NCBI GenBank assembly: GCA_031289315.1
Contig: JAITPR010000008.1
Coordinates: 1 to 64,000 of the forward strand
Length of the DNA: 64,000 bases
DNA from: Clostridiaceae bacterium
GTDB lineage: Bacteria; Bacillota; Clostridia; Christensenellales; CAG-917
Direction: 5' to 3'
Under the pieces are notes generated by a model. That model did no database searches. It saw nothing but the letters and a program-made list of their open reading frames with translations, and had not been told where the DNA came from. This document shows positions 24,225 through 33,378 of this stretch, piece after piece (position 1 is the first letter of the stretch; each line of letters starts with the position of its first letter). The translations under genes were made by a program, and so were the position numbers.

Positions 24225-24385
24225 CACTAATAAATTTAAAAACGCGGTTGACGCTAAGGATATAATCCTGCGTCAACCGCGTTTTTCAAGTGATCAGTGT
24301 CAAGCGTCACGCTTGCGTTTTTTCGGTTCCTTTTGGGCACCCAAAAGGAACAAGGGCGTTCTTTTTGACGTATGTCAAAAAGAAC
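24225..24385 (-). repeat. Family B, copy B3, directly behind mnmA
   Basis: Read with mnmA (leftward), 10 nt after its stop: GTTCTTTTTGAC/GTCAAAAAGAAC (24385-24358), GTTCC..GGAAC stem (24351-24326), CAAGCGTGACGCTTG (24317-24300), then the large hairpin AAAAACGCGGTTGACGC / GCGTCAACCGCGTTTTT (24286-24238) with a T run. The first stem and the small stem each differ from other copies by paired changes. Confidence 0.85.
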
Positions 24386-24394
24386 AGCGGCTCA

Positions 24395-25735
24395 CTACCG
24401 TATAACGCCGCCGCCTATGCAGAGATTGCCGACGTAGAGAACGCAATACTGTCCGCTTGCCACGGCTCTTTGCGGGGACGCAAACGTGACGCGAACACAG
24501 CCGTCCTTAGTAACGGTGGCAAACGCCTCTTGCAACGGCTGACGGTGGCGTATGCGCGCAAGGCAATTAAAACCCGTTTCACGGGAAACCGCTTCAGCAA
24601 CAGTTATGAAACTTAAATTATCGGGAGGGAGCGTGTGCGGCTCAAAACTCCTACATGCGCCCTTATCAATGTCTGCGCGCGGTGTGACGGATTGCCCGTT
24701 AGCATGCGTATCTTTATTATCAGCGCCGTTACACGCACCGTTAAAGGGTTTCCCGTTTGTATTCGTGCCGTCCTTACACGCGCCGCTAGAAGCTTGCTCA
24801 TGAGTATGCGCGCCATCCTTATAATCGCCGTTACACGCGCCGCTATCGGGGACGGGGACGCCGGATATGAAGTTAAAGCCGTCCGTTTCTAACGCGTCGG
24901 AGAACAGCTCCGGAGGTTCGCCCTGCGACACGTAGAGAATATTTTTTTCGACGTCGCGCCGCACCACAAACCACGGCTCACCGTTGCCCGCACCGCCTAT
25001 TCCCAATCCGTGACGCTGCCCGTTCGTGTAATAGAACACCCCGTTATGCCGTCCTACGGTTTTACCGTTGCGGACGTCCACCATGTCGCCCTCTTTCATG
25101 GGAATGTATCCCTGAAGAAACCGGCGGAAATCGCGTTCACCGATGAAGCAAATACCAGTGCTGTCCTTTTTAGCCGCCGTGGGAACACCGTGCGCCTCCG
25201 CATACACGCGCACCTCCGGTTTCGTCATGTTCCCTATCGGGAACAGTATCCTGTCAAGCTGCGCGTTCGTCAACTGATTTAAGAAATACGTCTGGTCTTT
25301 ATTCCCGTCTGCGGCGCGCATTAAGTAGTTCACTCCGCCGCGCGTCACAGACTGCGCGTAATGCCCCGTAGCTACGAACTCCGCGCCCAGTTCCATGGCA
25401 AACCGCTTGAACGGTCCGAACTTTACCTCACGGTTGCATAAAACGTCCGGGTTTGGCGTGCGCCCTTTCTTGTACTCGTCTACGAAAAGCTTAAATACCC
25501 TGTCCCAATATTCCCGTGAAAAATCCGTCGTGTAGTACGGTATTCCTATAACGTCCGATACCGCGCGTACGTCCGCGTAGTCTTCCTCCGCCGTGCAACA
25601 TCCGTTCTCGTCCGTTTCCTTCCAGTTAGTCATGAAAAGCCCAACAACGTCAAAACCTCGCTCCTTTAAAAGAAGCGCCGCTACGGAGCTGTCTACCCCG
25701 CCACTCATTCCTACTACAACACGCTGTTTTTTCAT
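24395..25735 (-). CDS. mnmA: tRNA 2-thiouridylase MnmA with internal low-complexity insertion
   Basis: A 446-aa enzyme that thiolates U34 of Lys, Glu and Gln tRNAs. It has the PP-loop [15 protein letters not shown], the catalytic cysteines in [10 protein letters not shown] (Cys100) and STGICFIGE (Cys196), and the C-terminal barrel end [17 protein letters not shown]. It is about 80 aa longer than usual because residues about 295-371 are an insertion rich in G, A, C, N, D and T, with repeated GAC-(N/K)-G and T-(N/H)-(T/A/E)-(N/H) blocks. The insertion splits the C-terminal barrel before [17 protein letters not shown]. The start at 25735 ([13 protein letters not shown]) is canonical; the longer frame runs into a family B repeat. 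Confidence 0.93.
   Translation of the reverse strand: MKKQRVVVGMSGGVDSSVAALLLKERGFDVVGLFMTNWKETDENGCCTAEEDYADVRAVSDVIGIPYYTTDFSREYWDRVFKLFVDEYKKGRTPNPDVLCNREVKFGPFKRFAMELGAEFVATGHYAQSVTRGGVNYLMRAADGNKDQTYFLNQLTNAQLDRILFPIGNMTKPEVRVYAEAHGVPTAAKKDSTGICFIGERDFRRFLQGYIPMKEGDMVDVRNGKTVGRHNGVFYYTNGQRHGLGIGGAGNGEPWFVVRRDVEKNILYVSQGEPPELFSDALETDGFNFISGVPVPDSGACNGDYKDGAHTHEQASSGACKDGTNTNGKPFNGACNGADNKDTHANGQSVTPRADIDKGACRSFEPHTLPPDNLSFITVAEAVSRETGFNCLARIRHRQPLQEAFATVTKDGCVRVTFASPQRAVASGQYCVLYVGNLCIGGGVIR
24623..24853 (-). repeat. In-frame repetitive insertion in mnmA
   Basis: Encodes about 77 residues with repeats such as [39 protein letters not shown] and DKGACRSF. The DNA shows a recurring GCGCCGTTACACGCGCCG-like word, so the stretch probably arose by local tandem duplication in frame. 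Confidence 0.8.
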
Positions 25736-25765
25736 TTTAGTTGGTTTGGTTAGTTTGTTTATTAG

Positions 25766-25829
25766 GGTTCTTTCTTGCGCGTGCAAAAAAGAACAGCTTT
25801 GTTCCTTTTGGGCGCTCAAAAGGAACCGA
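25766..25829 (+). repeat. Family B, copy B4: two stem-loop modules only
   Basis: GTTCTTTCTTGC..GCAAAAAAGAAC (25766-25794) then GTTCCTTTTGGGC..CTCAAAAGGAAC (25800-25829). The small stem and the large hairpin are absent. It lies just upstream of mnmA. Confidence 0.75.
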
Positions 25830-25983
25830 AGTTGGTGCGCCTTACGAAGCTACACATTTCTATTTCATTAATAGATAATTCAATAAGGCAATTTATTTAG
25901 TTACTTCTTACGAAGCGTATGGCTTAAAATCGTACCATATACGAGAGGAGCAAACGACGAATGCATGAGAGTTGATACGGATA

Positions 25984-26104
25984 ATTTTAAAAACGCGGTT
26001 GACGCTAAGGATATAATCCTGCGGCAACCGCGTTTTTCAAGTAATCGGTGTCAAGCTTCAAGCTTGCGGCTTCTTGGGTTCTTTCTTGCCGGCAAGAAAG
26101 AACG
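25984..26104 (-). repeat. Family B, copy B5, directly behind the gene at 26121
   Basis: Read leftward from the stop at 26121: GTTCTTTCTTGCC/GGCAAGAAAGAAC (26103-26078), CAAGCTTGAAGCTTG (about 26067-26052), then the large hairpin CGCGGTTG / CAACCGCG with a T run (26036-25988). The GTTCC module is missing. Confidence 0.8.
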
Positions 26105-26120
26105 ATAACAAGAACAATGA

Positions 26121-27203
26121 CTATGCGGCAATTTCCTTGCGTTTCTTGTGTTCGACGGCAACGAAGACCGTGAAAACAAATGCACCGAGGGCGAAGACCA
26201 CGCTCCAAAGCCAAAAGAACTGTCCTTTAAAGAGGTTTTGGGCGAAGGTGTGGTTGTGTATGAAACGGAACACGACGGCGGCTATTGTTAACACAACGGC
26301 AAGCAGTGCGGGTATAAACGCGCTAGCATACTTGTTGCTGATTAAGCCGATTAATGCGAGTATGAACACGATGACATCGGCAAGAAGTGCAATTGTAAGC
26401 AATATAATGTCGTAGTTAGCCAAATTGGTGAACACCGCGCCGAAATCGGAGGTATTATTGAGGATAAACCCGATAGCGTCGATATTGCCGAAGGGGAAGT
26501 TAATCCCGCCCGTCGGAGAATAACTTCCGTGGAGGACATATCCGAGCACTATGGGAAGCGCAAAGAAAAGTGAAAGGATCAAGAGCAACAAGCTCTTACC
26601 GCGGAACTTTTCCGGACCGTCAAAGGCGGCTATCGAGGGAGCGGCAGCCGCCGGAGCGACCTCCGCACCTGCGGGATTGTAAGCGGCATTATCGCCCGGA
26701 TAGGCACCGCCGTAAGCCGCTTGCGCTTCGGGATCGGGACCGTAGTCACCGCCGAAGTACTCGTCCTGCCCGCCTGCGCCTTGCTGCGAAGCCGGTGCGC
26801 CGTTCGAAGCCGCACGCGCCGCGGAACTATACGCCGCGCTACCTTCCGCCGTATATTGTAATACAGGCTGGTTTTGCGTAGCGTACGGCACAATCGCAAT
26901 CGGAACGATTATCGGAGAAAGCTGCACGGGATTTTGAGGAGAGATAATGGGCACGCCCCCTATATTCCTCACATACGCGTTCTTATATTTAGGATTAGCG
27001 TATTGTGTTTTCGCGGCGGGTTCCGCAGGCTGTTCGTCCTTTGCGGGGGCGGCATCGACGGTAATATCCTCGTCGTAAACGCCGTCTTCATAAAGGACAT
27101 CGTCGGACTGTGTGAAATCCACCGGGGGTTCGCCGCCGAAAACGGGCTGTTCGACAAAAAATGCTTCATCTTGTCTTGCCTGCTTTTTCTTTTTCTTACT
27201 CAT
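26121..27203 (-). CDS. Membrane protein with Pro/Ala-rich cytoplasmic arm (three-gene unit, third gene)
   Basis: A 360-aa protein of unknown family. It starts MSKKKKKQARQ with GGAGG upstream. An acidic stretch leads to the motif LSPIIVPIAIVPYATQNQP (about residues 94-112), then an Ala/Gly/Tyr/Pro-rich disordered part (to about 195) and four hydrophobic helices (about 205-345), and a basic tail EHKKRKEIAA. The Pro/Ile motif recurs in the two upstream genes of the same strand. Helix layout suggests a small polytopic domain of the DUF4190/TM2-like kind, but no assignment is safe. A family B element follows its stop. Confidence 0.6.
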   Translation of the reverse strand: MSKKKKKQARQDEAFFVEQPVFGGEPPVDFTQSDDVLYEDGVYDEDITVDAAPAKDEQPAEPAAKTQYANPKYKNAYVRNIGGVPIISPQNPVQLSPIIVPIAIVPYATQNQPVLQYTAEGSAAYSSAARAASNGAPASQQGAGGQDEYFGGDYGPDPEAQAAYGGAYPGDNAAYNPAGAEVAPAAAAPSIAAFDGPEKFRGKSLLLLILSLFFALPIVLGYVLHGSYSPTGGINFPFGNIDAIGFILNNTSDFGAVFTNLANYDIILLTIALLADVIVFILALIGLISNKYASAFIPALLAVVLTIAAVVFRFIHNHTFAQNLFKGQFFWLWSVVFALGAFVFTVFVAVEHKKRKEIAA

Positions 27204-27414
27204 ATATAACCTCCGAATACAATAGCTATATTCTAAATGAAGATTGCAACCCGTTTCCGTTTTTACACGGAAACGCGTTTCTTTTACGGTTGATATAAGC
27301 GGTTTCGCTTCGACCGGAACGATTTTACCGTCTTCCAGCGAACGCCTAGGTTATTTTCGGGCTTACCGTAATAACCGCTTCACGGTGTTTAGCCGTTTAA
27401 GCTAAGGTTAAGGC

Positions 27415-28665
27415 TTAATAGCCCTTTTTGCGCTTTGTCACGGCGGAGGCGATTATGCTGATTATCAACAACAGCAAGGAGAGCGCCGCCATCACGAGGA
27501 TACGCGAACCGGAACCTAACAACAAGTCTTTCAATATATCGGCTTCCTCGCCCGGCTTTGCAAAGCCTAAGAAGGACAACCCTATTATACTGAACACTGC
27601 CACTGCCGCCACCGACAGGAATGTGAGAAGTGCGGTTATGAAGAACAGCGGACGTTTGCCGTTTTTACCGCCGCCCGATATGAGGGCGATTAAGCCGGTC
27701 AAGAAGGTGACAAGGGCGAACAGTAACGCTAAGGTCGTAAACAGTAAGGGGGATTGAACCAGTCCTACCGTGCGGGCGGTAATCGTATAACCTCCGCCGT
27801 TGGCGAGTTCGACGATTTCTATGGTTTCTACAATTGCGCCTATGGCAATCAAATCATCAATGGACAACTTTTCAGCGTCTTCATCGGAAAGCTTTTCAAT
27901 GGCTTCGTCGGTCGGCGTTGTCATATGGATATAACCCCAAATCGTAGTTCCGTCGGGCGCGCCGTAATATGAGGATAAGTCAACCAACTTGCGTGCCGCG
28001 ATATACCCATCTAAAGTGTAATCGGTGTCATTGTAGGTCAATTTTAAATTCCTGTATTCGTCCACAGTGAGTGTGGCTTTATTGCCGTCAAACCCTACGG
28101 GTACTCCGCCTATAAGAAGCTGTAAGAAGTCGGGGGCTTCAATATCTTCGGGCGCTTCGCCGGTAGCTAACGCGGCGGCATCTTGATAATACTTTCCGCT
28201 GAACCAGTCGATAAGAGCCGTGAGCGTGTACGGGTCGGACAAGGACAACTTGATTTTCCTAGCGTAATCCGCATCTACTTTGTTGTCAGGATCGGCCTCA
28301 ACTGCCGGGATTATCTCAAACGACAGCGTACCGGGCGCCAAATTGAACATAGGCAACACGAACGGTGCGATGAACAAGAGCGCAAACAGCATCACTAAGA
28401 ATCCCATACCGCGTATTCTGCCACGGCGTGACTTGTACTTAGCCGCATCCTCTGCGCGGGGCTGATAGTCGCTCGCGGAGTTGTAATAATCGGAGTCGGC
28501 TTGCTTAAGCACGACGGATTCCTGCAACGTGACGAGAGGGGACAGCGCAATCGGCTGAACAATCGCCGGCATCTGTATCTCCGCCGAGGGGCGGGGAATA
28601 GGTACGGGCTTTGACACCGGTAGGACGTCAAAGACAACCTGATTGTCAAATTTTTGATTTTCCAT
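27415..28665 (-). CDS. Membrane protein with extracytoplasmic loop (three-gene unit, second gene)
   Basis: A 416-aa protein, family not recognised. AAGGAG precedes the ATG. Near the N terminus is MPAIVQPIALSPLVTLQES, the same motif type as in both neighbours. After a basic patch (KYKSRRGRIRG) comes one helix (about 88-110), a loop of about 190 aa facing out (acidic, ending ELANGGGYTITA), and three C-terminal helices (about 305-410) with a KRKKGY end. It may form a membrane complex with the flanking genes; this is inferred only from shared motif and operon. Confidence 0.6.
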   Translation of the reverse strand: MENQKFDNQVVFDVLPVSKPVPIPRPSAEIQMPAIVQPIALSPLVTLQESVVLKQADSDYYNSASDYQPRAEDAAKYKSRRGRIRGMGFLVMLFALLFIAPFVLPMFNLAPGTLSFEIIPAVEADPDNKVDADYARKIKLSLSDPYTLTALIDWFSGKYYQDAAALATGEAPEDIEAPDFLQLLIGGVPVGFDGNKATLTVDEYRNLKLTYNDTDYTLDGYIAARKLVDLSSYYGAPDGTTIWGYIHMTTPTDEAIEKLSDEDAEKLSIDDLIAIGAIVETIEIVELANGGGYTITARTVGLVQSPLLFTTLALLFALVTFLTGLIALISGGGKNGKRPLFFITALLTFLSVAAVAVFSIIGLSFLGFAKPGEEADILKDLLLGSGSRILVMAALSLLLLIISIIASAVTKRKKGY

Positions 28666-28749
28666 ATTTCACTCCTTATATACGCCGCTTTCGCGACCGG
28701 TGAACGATGTTATAAAACGCGGAGGGTTCTTACGGCAAGACCGTATGTA

Positions 28750-29961
28750 CTACGCGTCCTTATTGCCTAAAATTTCATTAACCGCGTCCGTATCGTCCGG
28801 CGAAACCTGCCATAATGGCTGATCCGTGGAAACGAAAGGCACGAATGTAACGGGCTGAATAATCGGGGGCATCTGATACGCCTCTCCGGGCGCGGCGCCG
28901 GCAAAACCGGGAGCCATCATGATGGGACCGCCGCCGTAGCCGTAGGACGCGGGAGCCGGCGCATATTGTTGTTGATATTGCGGGTACGGCGCCGGAGCGT
29001 ATTGCGGTTGAGGCGCATATTGAGGCGCGCTTGCCGCAACATACTGCGGTTGCGGCGCATATTGAGGTTGCGGTTGAGGTGCATACTGCGGTTGCGGTTG
29101 AGGTGCATACTGCGGTTGAGGCGCGTACACGGGGGCGACAACTGCTTCCGCAACGGCTTCCGTCGTTTCTTCGGCTACGTTATCGTAGTAATCACCCTCT
29201 TCCTCCGGCGGTTCCCCGTCAAAGCCCTCAAGCGTTAAATCAAGCTCGGGCTTCTCGACGAATTCCGGTTCTTCGGGAATGGGGTCGAACTTCCCCACCT
29301 CGACGGGCTGCGCCTCTCTAAACGAGATGATGCGCCTTTTGGCGATTAACTCAGCGGTTCTCAGCTTATCCCTTCCGCAACGGATACAAATCTTGCTTTC
29401 GCGTGAATTGACCTTCCCGCAGAACGGACAGACATACCCGGCAAGCTCACGGTCGAAATCCGCCGCGTTTGCCATCGGATCCGAAAGGGCGATGTTTTGA
29501 GCCTTGATAGCCTCGTTCGCCTCCTTCAGCTTTCTGATGTCGTCCGTGTCGAAGCGAGAGTACAGGTCTCTGTACTTCTCGAAGCGTTTGACGCGTTCAC
29601 CAAGCTCGTTTTCCAACTTTTTGATGCGTCTTTCTTCCAACAACGCCGCCTTGTTTTTGGCGATGATGTCCTCCTCGACTTGCTCTGGGGTGTGAGTATC
29701 GGCGGAAATCGGAACAAGTCCGCCGCAAAAACGGCAGAACTTAGACCCGGGATAGTTTTCCTTCCCGCAGGTGGGGCAAACCGGCTTTCTTATTAAAGAC
29801 AGCGTAGCGCCGCATTTAACGCAAAAGAGGCTTCCGCCTATGTTATGGGTGCCGCACTTAGGACAGACGGCGTCGTAATTCTCGACAACGTCTTTACCGC
29901 ACCTTCCGCAGAAGGATTCACCGGGCCCTACTTTATTGCCGCAATTTCTACATACAAACAT
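28750..29961 (-). CDS. Multi-zinc-ribbon protein with coiled coil and PQ-rich tail (three-gene unit, first gene)
   Basis: A 403-aa protein starting at the ATG at 29961, which has AAGGAG upstream. Three CxxC...CxxC zinc ribbons fill residues 1-80 (CRNCG/CGRCG, CPKCG/CVKCG, CPTCG/CRFCG). A charged coiled coil (about 95-165) and a fourth ribbon (CPFCG...CIRCG, about 177-198) follow, then an acidic linker, a repeated APQPQY/PQPQ tract, and the motif MPPIIQPVTFVPFVSTDQP near the C terminus. The architecture suggests a scaffold or adaptor. The last motif is shared with the two membrane proteins downstream, which could be its partners. Confidence 0.7.
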   Translation of the reverse strand: MFVCRNCGNKVGPGESFCGRCGKDVVENYDAVCPKCGTHNIGGSLFCVKCGATLSLIRKPVCPTCGKENYPGSKFCRFCGGLVPISADTHTPEQVEEDIIAKNKAALLEERRIKKLENELGERVKRFEKYRDLYSRFDTDDIRKLKEANEAIKAQNIALSDPMANAADFDRELAGYVCPFCGKVNSRESKICIRCGRDKLRTAELIAKRRIISFREAQPVEVGKFDPIPEEPEFVEKPELDLTLEGFDGEPPEEEGDYYDNVAEETTEAVAEAVVAPVYAPQPQYAPQPQPQYAPQPQPQYAPQPQYVAASAPQYAPQPQYAPAPYPQYQQQYAPAPASYGYGGGPIMMAPGFAGAAPGEAYQMPPIIQPVTFVPFVSTDQPLWQVSPDDTDAVNEILGNKDA

Positions 29962-30110
29962 AAGCACTCCTTATCTTCTTGACACGGCGCCGGCGCGCCG
30001 CTCGATGATTGTCGCATTAACAATTATACACCATGATTTATTGGATATCAAGACTTTATCCAATAAAATTTTTTACAAACCGCGTTTAAGTATAAAATGC
30101 GCTTAAACAC

Positions 30111-31757
30111 TCACTTTTTGAAGCCGTCTTTTAACCCCGCAATTAGGTTGAAAGCCGGATTTTTCTTACTGAAGTCTGACCGTGCGCAAAAGTAACCTTC
30201 GCGCATAAATTGATATTTATCATACGGTTTTGACTTAAGAAGTCCCTTATCTGCTTTTGCATGCTCCAGAATTACCAACGAATGAGGGTTGATTCTGTCC
30301 ATGAAATCGCCGTTGCCGTCCAAAAGTAAGTAGTCGTACATATAAAGTCTAACATCGGAAAAATTTTTCGCGTCGACCCAATGAATTGTACTTTTTACCT
30401 TCATACCAGCATTTTCGCCTCCGGATTTGCTATCCGAAATGAGTTCAGCTCTTACGAGAACGGGTTTTCCGTCTTTATCGGTTTCCGCACCCGTACACTT
30501 TATTACGTAGCTTCCCTTCAACCGAACGGTGCCGTCCGGTCTTAATCTAAAGAATTTAGGAGGAGGATTCAACTCAAAATCCTCTTCCTCAATAAATATT
30601 TCCTTAGAAAAAGTAACCGTGTGCGAACCCGCTTCCGGTTTGTCGGGGTGGTTGAGTATCGTTACTTTTTCGGACGCACCGTCCGGAAAGTTCTCTATTA
30701 TCACCTTTAACGGCTTGGTCACTACCATGCGGCGGAAGGCGTTTGCGTTTAAATCGTCGCGCACGCAATGTTCCAGCATCTGTATGTCAACCTCGGACAC
30801 CGCCTTGGCAACGCCGATTTTGCCGCAAAAGTCGCGTATCGCCACGGCGGGATAACCCCGTTCCCTCATACCGCTTATGGTATGCAAGCGCGGGTCGTTC
30901 CACCCGTCGACGACCTTTTCGTCAACCAACCGCTTCAAAAAGCGTTTGCTCATTATCGTGCGGTTTATGTTCAGCCTTGCAAACTCTATTTGGCGCGGCT
31001 TCGGGTCGTACCCGCAGTTCTCCGTAAACCAATCGTACAAAGGACGGTGGTCCTCAAATTCCAACGAGCAGAGCGAGTGCGTAATGCCCTCTACGGCGTC
31101 TTCTATCGGATGCGCGAAGTCGTACATGGGATAAATCAACCACTTGTTACCGACGTGCGGGTGAACCGCGCGTAAAATACGGTATATAACGGGGTCGCGC
31201 ATGTTCATGTTAGGCGCCGCCATATCTATTTTAGCGCGAAGCACTTTTTCACCGTCGGCGAATTCACCGTCGCGCATTCTTTTGAATAAATCCAAATTTT
31301 CCGCCATGCTTCTGTTGCGGTACGGGCTGGAAACCCCCGGAACGGTAAGCGAACCGCGCGTATTTTTTATTTCTTCCGCTGGGAGGTCGCACACGTACGC
31401 CAACCCCTTTTTAATGAGCAACACGGCGCGCTCGTACATTTCCCCAAAGTAATCGGAGGCGTAGTACAGATTATCCCACGTAAAGCCCAACCATTTTATG
31501 TCCTCTTGAATGGAGTCCACATATTCGTTGTCCTCTTTAACCGGGTTGGTATCGTCAAAGCGCAGATTACAACGTCCGCCGTACTTCGCCTTGATACCAA
31601 AATTTATACATATCGCTTTGGCATGCCCTATATGAAGATATCCGTTAGGTTCGGGAGGAAACCGCGTGACTATTTCGTCGTGCTTGCCGGCTAGTATATC
31701 CTCGTTTATGAAGCTCTCTATAAAGTTGGAAGGCTCCGGCAAATTAGTTTTATCCAT
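30111..31757 (-). CDS. glnS: Glutaminyl-tRNA synthetase
   Basis: A 548-aa class I synthetase charging tRNA-Gln. It has the HIGH motif in PPEPNGYLHIGHAKAI, the GlxRS block RFDDTNPVKEDNEYVD, the KMSKS counterpart in RTIMSKRFLKRL, and the GlnRS anticodon-binding barrel from about residue 340 (FPDGASEKVTILNHP...FSKEIFIEEEDF). Its presence suggests direct Gln-tRNA formation rather than sole use of GatCAB. The start at 31757 gives the usual length. A weak hairpin (GTTTAAG / CTTAAAC, 30084-30107) lies just after the stop. Confidence 0.95.
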   Translation of the reverse strand: MDKTNLPEPSNFIESFINEDILAGKHDEIVTRFPPEPNGYLHIGHAKAICINFGIKAKYGGRCNLRFDDTNPVKEDNEYVDSIQEDIKWLGFTWDNLYYASDYFGEMYERAVLLIKKGLAYVCDLPAEEIKNTRGSLTVPGVSSPYRNRSMAENLDLFKRMRDGEFADGEKVLRAKIDMAAPNMNMRDPVIYRILRAVHPHVGNKWLIYPMYDFAHPIEDAVEGITHSLCSLEFEDHRPLYDWFTENCGYDPKPRQIEFARLNINRTIMSKRFLKRLVDEKVVDGWNDPRLHTISGMRERGYPAVAIRDFCGKIGVAKAVSEVDIQMLEHCVRDDLNANAFRRMVVTKPLKVIIENFPDGASEKVTILNHPDKPEAGSHTVTFSKEIFIEEEDFELNPPPKFFRLRPDGTVRLKGSYVIKCTGAETDKDGKPVLVRAELISDSKSGGENAGMKVKSTIHWVDAKNFSDVRLYMYDYLLLDGNGDFMDRINPHSLVILEHAKADKGLLKSKPYDKYQFMREGYFCARSDFSKKNPAFNLIAGLKDGFKK

Positions 31758-31892
31758 GTTATACGGAATTATCTCCTTTAGTATATAACGGTGTATTTAT
31801 TTTACTCGTGTGCGGGCTGATTGTCAACAACAATTTGCGAACACTTCAATAATTTTACTTTTAGCCGCACAAAACGTGTTTTTTTACGGATT

Positions 31893-32459
31893 TTACACGT
31901 TTTTTTTGATTTTTTTCCTTATGCTCTGCAACGAATTGTCTACCGCCTTGACATTTATGCCGGTCGCGTCGCCGATTTCTCCGTAGGACAAGCCCTGCAT
32001 AAAGCCCCGCAACACCGCAAGCTCCCTCTCCGTAAGAATAGCTTTTAGCTTGTCGTTTAGGATTGTATTCTCCTCCGCCGCCAAAACGTATAACTCCGGG
32101 TCTATCCCGCGGTTGTCCCGCCGCCCCGATGCCTGCTCGTCCGCGCTTACGTCAAGCGGCGAATATCCGTTAAGCGGAGCATGTTTTTTACGGTTCGCCG
32201 CTTTCACCGCGTCGGCAATCTGGCGGTTTATACAAATCGACGCAAAGGTTTTAAAGGCGGCTTCCTTGCCGGGCGAATATTCTCTTATCGCCTTGCACAA
32301 GCCTATCATACCTTCTTGTATTAAATCCTCATAGTCGCCGCCGGTAAGAAAATATCCGCGTGAATACGTCTTAACTCTGTCCTTGTACCGATAGAGTAAT
32401 TCGCTTTCGGCTTCGTAGTCCCCCGACCGGGCTTTTATCACTAATTCTTCGTCCGTCAT
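31893..32459 (-). CDS. sigH: RNA polymerase sigma factor, SigH/Spo0H type
   Basis: A 188-aa sigma-70 family factor. Region 2 reads AESELLYRYKDRVKTYSRGYF, LTGGDYEDLIQEGMIGLCKAIREY, AFKTFASICINRQIADAVK; region 4 has LTERELAVLRGFMQGLSYGEI and a C-terminal HTH ending SLQSIRKKIKKNV. Placement next to rlmB and mrnC is the Bacillota order for sigH, the sigma factor for entry into sporulation and stationary phase. The ATG at 32459 (MTDEELV) matches the family start; a TTG 54 nt upstream is possible. Confidence 0.88.
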   Translation of the reverse strand: MTDEELVIKARSGDYEAESELLYRYKDRVKTYSRGYFLTGGDYEDLIQEGMIGLCKAIREYSPGKEAAFKTFASICINRQIADAVKAANRKKHAPLNGYSPLDVSADEQASGRRDNRGIDPELYVLAAEENTILNDKLKAILTERELAVLRGFMQGLSYGEIGDATGINVKAVDNSLQSIRKKIKKNV

Positions 32460-32649
32460 AGTTTGCGACTTCTTATACGTTTCTTTTAAGGTTTCACGCG
32501 CGCTCACGCGCAACGCGTCTATAACTTATATAACTTAACATTATAGCCTTGTAAGTTGCATTAAGCTTTCCGTTGTCACACGCGCTCATAAGCATTATAC
32601 CACAAGTATTGCAGATACGGCACTGCGAATTCGTTATTTCAAAGCCGTT

Positions 32650-33375
32650 TTAAGCCTTTCGTTGGCGCGCGCACTCATAAAGCATTATACCGGCGGCTAC
32701 GGACGCGTTAAGAGAGTTGATTTTGCCGTTCATGGGTATTGACAAAACTCCGTCACAAAGCTCACGCGTCAAGCGTTTTACGCCTTCGCCCTCTCCCCCT
32801 ATCACTATCGCGGTACTGCCTTTTAAGCTCACGCCGTCTGCGGGGACGCCGTCCGCTTCCGCCGCGTAGACGGTAAAGAAGTTATCCTTTAGCTCCCTTA
32901 TAACGTCGTTGACGTTTGTGGCTTTAACGCACAAAACATATTCCGCGGCTCCGGCGGAGGTTTTAACGACGGTTTCATTTACCGAAACGGCACGGTGCTT
33001 TCCAATAACTACGCCGTGCGCACCTAAGCATTCCGCCGAACGCAAAACCGCTCCCAAGTTCATAGGGTCTTGCACACCGTCCAAAATCAGTATAAGCGGT
33101 TCCTCGCCGCGTTCGGCGGCACACTCTAACACGTCGCCTAACTCCGCATATTTATATTCCGAAAGCTCCGCGACCGCGCCTTGATGTCTTCCGTCCGGCG
33201 CAAGCTTGTCAAGCGCCGCCTTTTCCGAATAGATTACCCGCGCTCCGCCGTCCTTAGCCAGCCTCACTATTTCGCCTAGTTGCCTATCCGTATTGCCGGA
33301 TAATATATATACCTTGTCGCACGTCTTGCCGGAAAGCAAGGCTTCCTTGACGCTGTTTTTTCCGGAAATAAGCAT
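32650..33375 (-). CDS. rlmB: 23S rRNA (guanosine-2'-O-)-methyltransferase RlmB
   Basis: A 241-aa SPOUT enzyme. The N-terminal substrate-binding domain starts ISGKNSVKEAL; the knot domain has LILDGVQDPMNLGAVLRSAE, VIGGEGEGVKRLTRELCD and SIPMNGKINSLNASVAAGI. It follows mrnC with a 3-nt gap, so the two are very likely translated from one message, in the mrnC-rlmB-sigH order of Bacillota. Confidence 0.93.
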   Translation of the reverse strand: MLISGKNSVKEALLSGKTCDKVYILSGNTDRQLGEIVRLAKDGGARVIYSEKAALDKLAPDGRHQGAVAELSEYKYAELGDVLECAAERGEEPLILILDGVQDPMNLGAVLRSAECLGAHGVVIGKHRAVSVNETVVKTSAGAAEYVLCVKATNVNDVIRELKDNFFTVYAAEADGVPADGVSLKGSTAIVIGGEGEGVKRLTRELCDGVLSIPMNGKINSLNASVAAGIMLYECARQRKA

Positions 33376-33378
33376 GTA

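Larger units (their letters stand above)
25736..26120. other. Intergenic stretch with two partial family B copies and no gene
   Basis: Copy B4 and copy B5 (listed separately) bracket about 155 bp without a supported ORF; CTTACGAAGC occurs twice in it (about 25841 and 25908). The mnmA promoter presumably lies here, but no clear match was picked. Confidence 0.5.

Noticed and set aside
25985-26104. Repeated hairpins could be taken for a CRISPR array.
   Set aside because: The copies are dispersed singly through the window, not in series with unique spacers of equal length.
28917-29321. Arg- or Leu-rich frames opposite the zinc-ribbon gene.
   Set aside because: They are antisense shadows of the PQ-repeat coding sequence.
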